Origin: Cyclostephanos tholiformis
Taxonomy: Eukaryota > Bacillariophyta > Thalassiosirophyceae > Thalassiosirales > Thalassiosiraceae
DNA length: 12,091 nucleotides
NCBI GenBank assembly: GCA_036939975.1
Contig: JALLPB010000937.1
Location: 1-12,091 of the forward strand
Direction of reading: 5' to 3'
Shown: piece by piece, positions 7,901 to 12,091 of the stretch
How positions within the stretch are numbered: position 1 is the first letter of the stretch
Layout of the letters: every line of letters begins with the position of its first letter
Position numbers and translations under genes: made by a program
The notes under the pieces: model-generated
Told to the model about the DNA's origin: nothing
The model's database searches: none
The model's input: only the letters and a program-made list of their open reading frames with translations

Positions 7901-9220
7901 TTTAGCACATTTTCATATGCTGATAATTTCTTTTGTGCTCGCTTATTTCACTGCGTAATCTTGCCATATACAGGTCCAAGTGACGGTAGCTTCATGCTCG
8001 GATGTGATAGTTGTGATAGGTGGTTTCATGGTTCATGCATGAAAATTGATAAAACTACTGGGGATGCCCTGTCGAATTGGAATTGTCCACAATGCTCAAA
8101 AAGTGTTCCTGCCAAAGCTGACGACGTCAACGATAAAAGTGTGATACCGAATGGTGACCAAAAGCATCACGCGCAAGAAAATTTTGCGAAACCAGTATTT
8201 GCCCAACAACCTCTTCTTGACATATCTCCACATGCCCCCAATCCCATGACTTTATGGCCACCTTTAGGTCTAAGGGGCAGCAAGGAATCAGTTGAAGCTT
8301 TGGGTCAAGTGGGAGAATCTGATAATGAAGACTTCGTAGGGCCAATTCAACCCTCAGAATCAGATTATTCTCAACTCTACGTTCCTTCGTCGGTAGCCAG
8401 CTCTTCCATACTAAGTTTCTCGCAGACCCCAATGTGTCAACTAGTAGCATCTGCAGCCAACTCATCATCCTCAAGTGTTTTCTGTCAGCCAGTATCATCA
8501 TCAGCCGGCATGGCTCCTTTATCGCAAAATCAAGGTGGAATTTCCCATTATATTCAAAAAACAGTGCCGACAAACACTTTTGCTGTTAGTAGCTTACTCC
8601 CGAGCCAGTCTGCGAAGACTACTCATCCGCCAACTGCTTTCCCACGACCATCACTTGCTCCAGCCACAGCCTTTTCAGCAGCAAAACCGGGTAACCAAAT
8701 GATGACAAATCCCTTGAACTCCACGAAGATTAATAATCCGGCAACTGCTTTGACACTACTGTCACCTGCCCCGGCTTCTACTAACCAAACGATGACAAAT
8801 CCTTTGAACTCCACAATGACAAATCCCTTGAACTCCACGAAGACTAATTATCCGGCAACTTCTTTGACACAATTGTCACTTGCCCCGGCTTCCACTAACC
8901 AAACGGTGACAAATCCCTTAAACTCCACGAAGACTAATTATCCGGCAGCTTTGAAACAATTCTCACTTGCTCCGGCTCCTACTTTCGCATCTTCTTCGAC
9001 AGCCCTTCATGCTGCAAGACCCGGTAACTTAGCGACGACGAATTCCTTAAATACTATGGGCTTAAATGGCGCTGAACTTTCAGTGGCTGTTGCAAACCTG
9101 GATGCGTTCGTCTTGGCTGCAGGAGATAGTCCCGGCTTCGGAGGTGCGCCTTCAACAGCGACGCAAGGGAACATTGTCAAGTCTGCGCCATCAAAAAGTG
9201 ATCAGCCATCGGTCTTATAA
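1982..9220 (+). CDS. ELM2-like / PLU-1-type repeat / double PHD-finger chromatin protein, six exons
   Basis: Exons are 1982-3188, 3280-4898, 4982-6251, 6338-7141, 7229-7876 and 7974-9220. Joined they give 6795 nt, that is 2264 residues plus TAA. The start is the first ATG after an in-frame TAA at 1934. Order: Gly/Ser-rich N-terminus with RGG box (115-141); ELM2-like blocks at 65-76 and 371-400; basic nuclear-import-type stretch (about 405-418); long Trp-marked helical array (about 540-1480) like the KDM5 PLU-1 region; PHD1 (1482-1525); coiled-coil-prone segments (about 1555-1670); further helical units; PHD2 (1846-1890); low-complexity tail with tandem repeats. No JmjC, JmjN, ARID or SANT motif was found, so no demethylase activity is predicted. 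Inferred role: nuclear histone-tail reader and scaffold, perhaps recruiting a deacetylase or demethylase complex. The PHD fingers are certain by motif. The PLU-1 call is good and the ELM2 call tentative. KDM5 C-terminal descent is the main alternative. Confidence 0.88.
2174..3181 (+). other. Split ELM2-like signature in exon 1
   Basis: Residues 65-76 (VGPAFQCAVPKF) resemble the opening VG..(Y/F)QA.IP motif of ELM2 domains. Residues 371-400, starting DDEQALSYL, resemble the closing motif, in which D-x-EQAL is followed by a helix and a paired Asp/Ala position. In typical ELM2 domains the two lie within roughly a hundred residues. Here almost 300 separate them, filled with Gly/Ser, RGG, a Thr run (225-229) and polar sequence. 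A possible middle block is the Trp near residue 261 (IDDIWDDA). This is recognition by eye and not a scored match. Confidence 0.42.
2324..2404 (+). other. RGG/GRG-box segment
   Basis: Residues 115-141 hold repeated Arg-Gly dipeptides (for example TRGRGGGRGSR and GRGSGRGR). RG-rich boxes commonly bind RNA or are arginine-methylated. It lies between the two ELM2-like blocks and is flanked by acidic/serine and Gly-rich linkers. It is likely disordered. Confidence 0.7.
3189..3279 (+). other. Intron 1 of the ELM2-PHD gene
   Basis: 91 bp, GTAAGC...ATGCAG, phase 1. The splice restores a Gly codon (g|gc) and joins LDRGYG to VQRRRQLRKKRK. Unspliced reading ends at a TGA at 3233. Confidence 0.85.
4899..4981 (+). 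other. Intron 2 of the ELM2-PHD gene
   Basis: 83 bp, GTACGT...ATACAG, phase 0. It joins ...SWFDK to YDDILS within one helical unit. Reading through it meets a TGA at 4947. Confidence 0.85.
6252..6337 (+). other. Intron 3 of the ELM2-PHD gene
   Basis: 86 bp, GTAAGT...GTGGCAG, phase 1. It joins GFPS to SCEIVLRVKER. A nearer acceptor AG at 6310-6311 would put exon 4 out of frame, so 6337 is chosen. Confidence 0.85.
6685..6816 (+). other. PHD finger 1
   Basis: Residues 1482-1525 show a full C4HC3 set: C1482, C1484, C1495, C1498, H1503, C1506, C1522, C1525. Y1481, Y1488 and W1501 sit where aromatic-cage residues lie in methyl-lysine-reading PHD fingers such as that of BPTF; the CDGCEEWYHGACVGI stretch is especially like that group. 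Binding to H3K4me is inferred from this placement. Confidence 0.92.
7142..7228 (+). other. Intron 4, an in-frame stop-free intron
   Basis: 87 bp, GTCAGT...CACTAG, phase 1. The length is a multiple of three and the reading frame has no stop, so retention would add 29 residues, mostly hydrophobic (for example SLIVYLLSPCCALYL). Spliced, it joins KSFK to ALQDKIEKAR, continuing a hydrophilic helix. The hydrophobic T-rich composition argues that it is intronic. The donor is weaker than those of the other introns. Confidence 0.75.
7864..8095 (+). other. PHD finger 2, interrupted by intron 5
   Basis: Residues 1846-1890 carry C1846, C1848, C1860, C1863, H1868, C1871, C1887 and C1890, a full C4HC3 set. 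W1866 follows the second Cys pair, as in methyl-lysine readers, but the other cage positions are Gly, Ser and Phe. The first Cys pair is encoded by exon 5 and the remaining ligands by exon 6, and only splicing rebuilds the finger. Confidence 0.92.
7877..7973 (+). other. Intron 5 of the ELM2-PHD gene
   Basis: 97 bp, GTAAGA...TACAG, phase 1. It splits the second PHD finger after CICGG; the join g|gt restores Gly1850. The correct PHD spacing after splicing confirms both sites. Confidence 0.92.
8693..8983 (+). repeat. In-frame tandem repeat in the C-terminal tail
   Basis: Three tandem units start at 8693 (90 bp), 8783 (114 bp) and 8897 (about 87 bp). Each encodes a version of NQ..TNPLNSTK.NYPA followed by L...L.LAPAST. 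The second unit is longer because a 24-bp sub-unit (MTNPLNST) is duplicated inside it. Degenerate copies flank the array: TAFSAAKPGN before it and TALHAARPGN with TTNSLNT after it. All size changes are multiples of three, so the frame is kept. Confidence 0.88.
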
Positions 9221-9223
9221 CAT

Positions 9224-9238
9224 ATAGTGCAGCACTAT
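9224..9238. repeat. 15-bp palindrome after the stop codon
   Basis: ATAGTGC and GCACTAT are perfect inverted arms around a single A, beginning three bases after the TAA of the plus-strand gene. It lies in the 231-bp spacer (9221-9451) between two convergent genes and could mark a 3' end or a protein-binding site. No canonical AATAAA signal is seen for either gene in the spacer. Confidence 0.5.
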
Positions 9239-9451
9239 CTGTCGCCATTGCCCACGTACTATGTCTGCAGGAATCGAATTGATCTTTTGAATTCTGTCTT
9301 CGTAACTCATAACTCATGTCTCCTAAATAGTTGAAAATTGATAGTACATGTTGTTGTAGTCCACATTCCGGCTCTTAAGTAAGTATTCTGAGCAGGGTGA
9401 CATTACATTTTTTAGGTGTGCACTCTTAGTTAATATCACAACAGATGCTAA

Positions 9452-11892
9452 TTAAGTTAAATTCGACTTGTTCACTTTTTCATCGAGAAAGTCCACAATA
9501 TCAAAAATGGACGGTCTCTTCTCAGCGTCATAAGTCCAACACCATTGTGTAGCCTTAACCAACGCTAGCTCAGCGGGACTTCGAGATTCGAAGAAGCCGA
9601 CGTCTATTTCCTCTGTGATGCCATTCCTTATTCTTGAGTGTGCCTGTGATATAGTATAGTCTCTGTTCACAAGGAGTCCTGTTAGTATGCTATAGAAAAC
9701 ATTACCGAGGGAGTACACATCAATCTTTTCATTAAGGGGTCCACCGTTGACCTCTTCGGGCGAACGTAGCTGAGCGTTGGTGTAATGAAAAGAAAAAATC
9801 AAAAAGCAAGTGAGTGTTGATTCTAGAGCAGCCTGGAGAAAGTCAAAGTTGGAATCACCAAGCTGCGGACAATGCTGGCAGGTGAGCTCCATTTGAGATT
9901 GATGCCGATTTACTTTCGCAGGAACGTGGTCGCCAATGTGAAGGAACACCAATTATGATATCCTACCGTGGCAAAAGTTTAAGATACGATCGTATCACAG
10001 CATCTAAAACTTCACGATCGACTTACCGAACCGTCTGGTGGATATCCGTTTTCAAACTTGCAGTACTCATTCTCTACTTCGTCATAAAGCATAACCTCAG
10101 CGCGATTGAAGTCAATTATTTTGATCAATCCATCATTGCCTCGAGAGAATTGTCCTATTTGTACATCGACGTTTGCAATGACACCACCGGAATGCCCGTG
10201 CATCACCGCAAGTCCTTTCGCCATTTCGAGCGACATTGCCAACTTTTCTCCCGCGCCGATTTCGTTCCTGGGGGTCAAATCGTCGCCATCTAAGTCATCA
10301 TCTGCCATGACATACTCCTCAATGCTCCCAGGTGCATACTCCACCAAGGATGACGTCGCGCAGAATGAATATATATTGGCAATCCGATTAGATGACGTAA
10401 GTAATTCCATGACCATGGAGTCCTTCCTGTAGTATAATATACGTATAAGTGTGTCATGTATTAGCACAGCCGATTTTTGAACGAAAATGCTCATACACGA
10501 TGAAGGACGGAAAACGCAAAATTCACCTCATGTCATCATACATTTCAATGTCTTTGTAAGTATCCAATACATCACTCTCAATTGGGAACCTCCTCATGCT
10601 TTTTAATATGACGACATCCTCGGAGTCGAATGCGACTTGCCTCCCCAGTACGAACACCTGGCGATACGCCCCCGATCTCAAATATCGCGAGGTCCCCGAC
10701 GTGAGCCAATGGTAGCCGCTCGCGACGGAATGCAATTCGTTACAAGTCGGGCGGTACAGTCTATAGAATGATGGCGTACTACATATCGGCTCGCGTCCAT
10801 CGGGGCGTTTCATGTATCCGCTACCCCGAGTAACGTCGTCGTCGGCCGCGTAATATGTGTCCAAGCTATCATCGTCGCTTCCCATGCTCGACGCGGAGTT
10901 GAAATATTCTCCGGCGGAGAATGCGTGCATCCCTCGAACGTGCGATGCAGCAGTTGACGCATCGGTCGATTTTTGCGGTATAGGCTCGGACGATAGTAGC
11001 GCGTCTCGAGTGGATCGTCGCGTCGATTCAATCGTCGCGATCCGAATTTTCTTCGTCTTCGTGCGCGATGCGAGTGATCCGAAATGCCGTCGGAATGATG
11101 GAGCGTCATCGTTCGGACCGACAATAGTTGCATCGTCGACGGATGACGATGGGACGGATCCGGATTGCGTCGCCCCCCCCCCCCCCCGGCCGACGATGCT
11201 ATTTCGCGCGTGAGGAATGACATCGTGGGCACGACCGCGTTCGCCATCGTCCTACGTGCCGATGGCCGATTCGGCCTGACGTTATTATGGCCCCGCTCGG
11301 TCCGTATCGAGCGGCGCTCATCGTTCGGCGATAATGCAACGCCCGCCCCCTCCCCGTGGAGCGGTATGCCGCGCTTATCCCGATCCTCCCCATGAGCGCG
11401 ATGAGACGATGATGCGGCGAATTCGCGCATGTTGGACGTGAGGTGGGAGGCCATCCAACCGCGCGAAATTCCCCGAGATGGGCGATGATTCGTCCGAACG
11501 TCGTCGCCGCCCCCGCCGCCTCCGTCGCCGCCGTCGCCCCCGCCGGACGTCGGCGCTGCTCGTCGGAGTCGACGATGCAATTCGTTCCTGGCGGATAGCG
11601 GCGATATTATCATCATCGCGTCATCGTCGTGGCGGTCGTCGTCGCCGTCATGTCGTCGAGGAGGGGACGACGATCCGGATAAGAAGACCGTCGCGAACGA
11701 AAGCCACGAAAGTAGTAACATCGCGACGAACATCGTCCTAGTAATATTACGCGGACGATCGTCACAGCATTTCCTCGATGGCGACGCCATGTGGGAATAC
11801 GAACGCCCGCCGGACGTGATCGGTCGTATTATTTTTTGTTCGGCGTCCAACAATAATAGGTCCGGAGATCTCTTGCGACGATACATCATCAT
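9452..11892 (-). CDS. Single-pass membrane protein kinase-like protein, three exons, frame broken at a poly-G run
   Basis: Exons in transcription order: 11892-10527, 10426-10027 and 9769-9452. The start is the first of three ATGs after an in-frame stop at 11905-11907. Residues 54-73 (TMFVAMLLLSWLSFATVFLS) form one membrane segment, followed by an Arg/His/Gly/Asp-rich linker. The kinase part has a glycine-loop-like YLRSGAYRQVFVL, the ATP-lysine in VVILKSM, a helix-C Glu in MVMELL, a catalytic loop VDVQIGQF (HRD replaced by NVD, Asn by Gln), DFN in place of DFG (10105-10113), SPEE in place of APE, DVYSLGN and a late KRPS. Such D...Q-F/DFN kinases are a diatom-expanded group as I recall it. The catalytic Asp is kept, so activity is possible but unproven. 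The membrane segment and kinase part are in different frames, meeting at a 15-base G run; one more base, or two fewer, joins them into about 690 residues. Without that change, a soluble product could start at 10930. Confidence 0.82.
9770..10026 (-). other. Intron 2 of the kinase-like gene
   Basis: 257 bp on the minus strand, GTAAGT...GCTCAG, phase 0. It joins NGYPPDGS to LRSPEEVNGG in the activation segment. It is almost three times the size of every other intron here. Part of it is open in the downstream frame (to 9952), but the direct join already gives the expected kinase sequence, so no extra exon is needed. Confidence 0.75.
10427..10526 (-). other. Intron 1 of the kinase-like gene
   Basis: 100 bp on the minus strand, GTGAAT...CTACAG, phase 2. 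The split codon AG|G restores Arg and joins EMYDDM to RKDSMVMELL, placing the helix-C Glu at the normal distance after the ATP-binding Lys. Confidence 0.85.
11173..11187. repeat. 15-base C homopolymer inside the kinase-like gene
   Basis: Fifteen consecutive C on the plus strand encode a Gly run on the minus strand. Upstream of it the membrane-segment frame is open; downstream the kinase frame is open from the run to 10527 and reads as plausible protein (for example KTKKIRIATIESTRR). The kinase frame meets a stop at 11252-11254 just upstream of the run, so the switch must occur at or very near it. Confidence 0.85.
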
Positions 11893-12091
11893 TCCGCCAA
11901 CCTTTTATGCACAACATGGCGAACGCTAGCTTCCTCTTCTCACTGAACATGGGTACGATACGTAAATACTACGATGCTACGTATGTATCTCCTATTATTA
12001 TTCCATAATGGAGCATTCCTAAAATTAAAAAAACGTGACACAAAGCCATAAAAACATAAATTTTTATGTCAATTTGACACAAATTAGCCTT
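11893..12091. other. AT-rich upstream flank of the kinase-like gene
   Basis: After the start codon the sequence changes sharply from GC-rich coding to AT-rich DNA. It holds a palindrome (ACATAAA 12054-12060 and TTTATGT 12063-12069), a repeated GACACAAA word (near 12036 and 12075), and an ATACGTA/TACGTAT inverted pair near 11958 and 11980. It probably contains the 5' UTR and promoter; no defined box is recognised. Confidence 0.35.

Noticed and set aside
1982..9220. Full KDM5/JARID1 histone demethylase
   Set aside because: PLU-1-like repeats and PHD fingers suggested it, but no JmjN, ARID, JmjC or C5HC2 motif is present in any exon or adjoining frame.
9780..9952. Extra kinase exon within the 257-bp intron
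   Set aside because: The direct 10027/9769 join already gives a normal activation segment leading to SPEE, and the intervening frame shows no kinase motif.
10810..11172. Minus-strand continuation of the membrane-segment frame beyond the poly-G run (about 120 codons)
   Set aside because: It is Arg/His-rich with no domain, while the overlapping frame leads without interruption into the kinase domain. Its openness is explained by high GC and rare stops.

Overview
The window looks like nuclear DNA of a stramenopile alga, most likely a diatom. Genes are split by short GT-AG introns (83-100 bp, one of 257 bp). The minus-strand kinase has the D...Q-F / D-F-N active-site pattern I associate with a kinase family expanded in diatoms. 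The left part holds a relic of a Tc1/mariner-like transposase of a type common in these algae. I cannot name the species. I saw no rRNA, tRNA, CRISPR array or bacterial-type operon.

Layout. (1) 1-1568 is decayed mobile-element-like DNA: a near-perfect inverted repeat at the left edge, a minus-strand transposase pseudogene (67-813), and a plus-strand relic frame (995-1568) broken by three stops that are all TGA. (2) 1569-1981 is the leader of the main gene. (3) 1982-9220 (+) is one six-exon gene. All five introns join in phase, giving a predicted protein of 2264 residues. Its order is: Gly/RGG-rich N-terminus, two blocks resembling the ends of an ELM2 domain, a basic stretch, a long array of Trp-marked helical repeats like the PLU-1 region of KDM5 demethylases, a PHD finger, coiled coil plus more helical repeats, a second PHD finger, and a Ser/Thr/Pro/Asn tail with an in-frame tandem repeat. 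There is no JmjC, ARID or SANT domain, so it reads as a non-catalytic chromatin reader or scaffold. (4) 9221-9451 is a short convergent spacer with a palindrome just after the stop. (5) 9452-11892 (-) is a three-exon, single-pass membrane kinase-like gene. Its frame is broken at a run of 15 C (15 G on the coding strand), most likely a homopolymer length error. (6) 11893-12091 is the AT-rich upstream flank of that gene.

The two genes are convergent and have no evident shared function. The most unusual item is the chromatin protein: an ELM2-like signature (normally a deacetylase-recruiting module paired with SANT) combined with an extended PLU-1-type array and two PHD fingers, the first with aromatic residues placed as in H3K4me readers. 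Family names rest on motif recognition by eye, with no database search.
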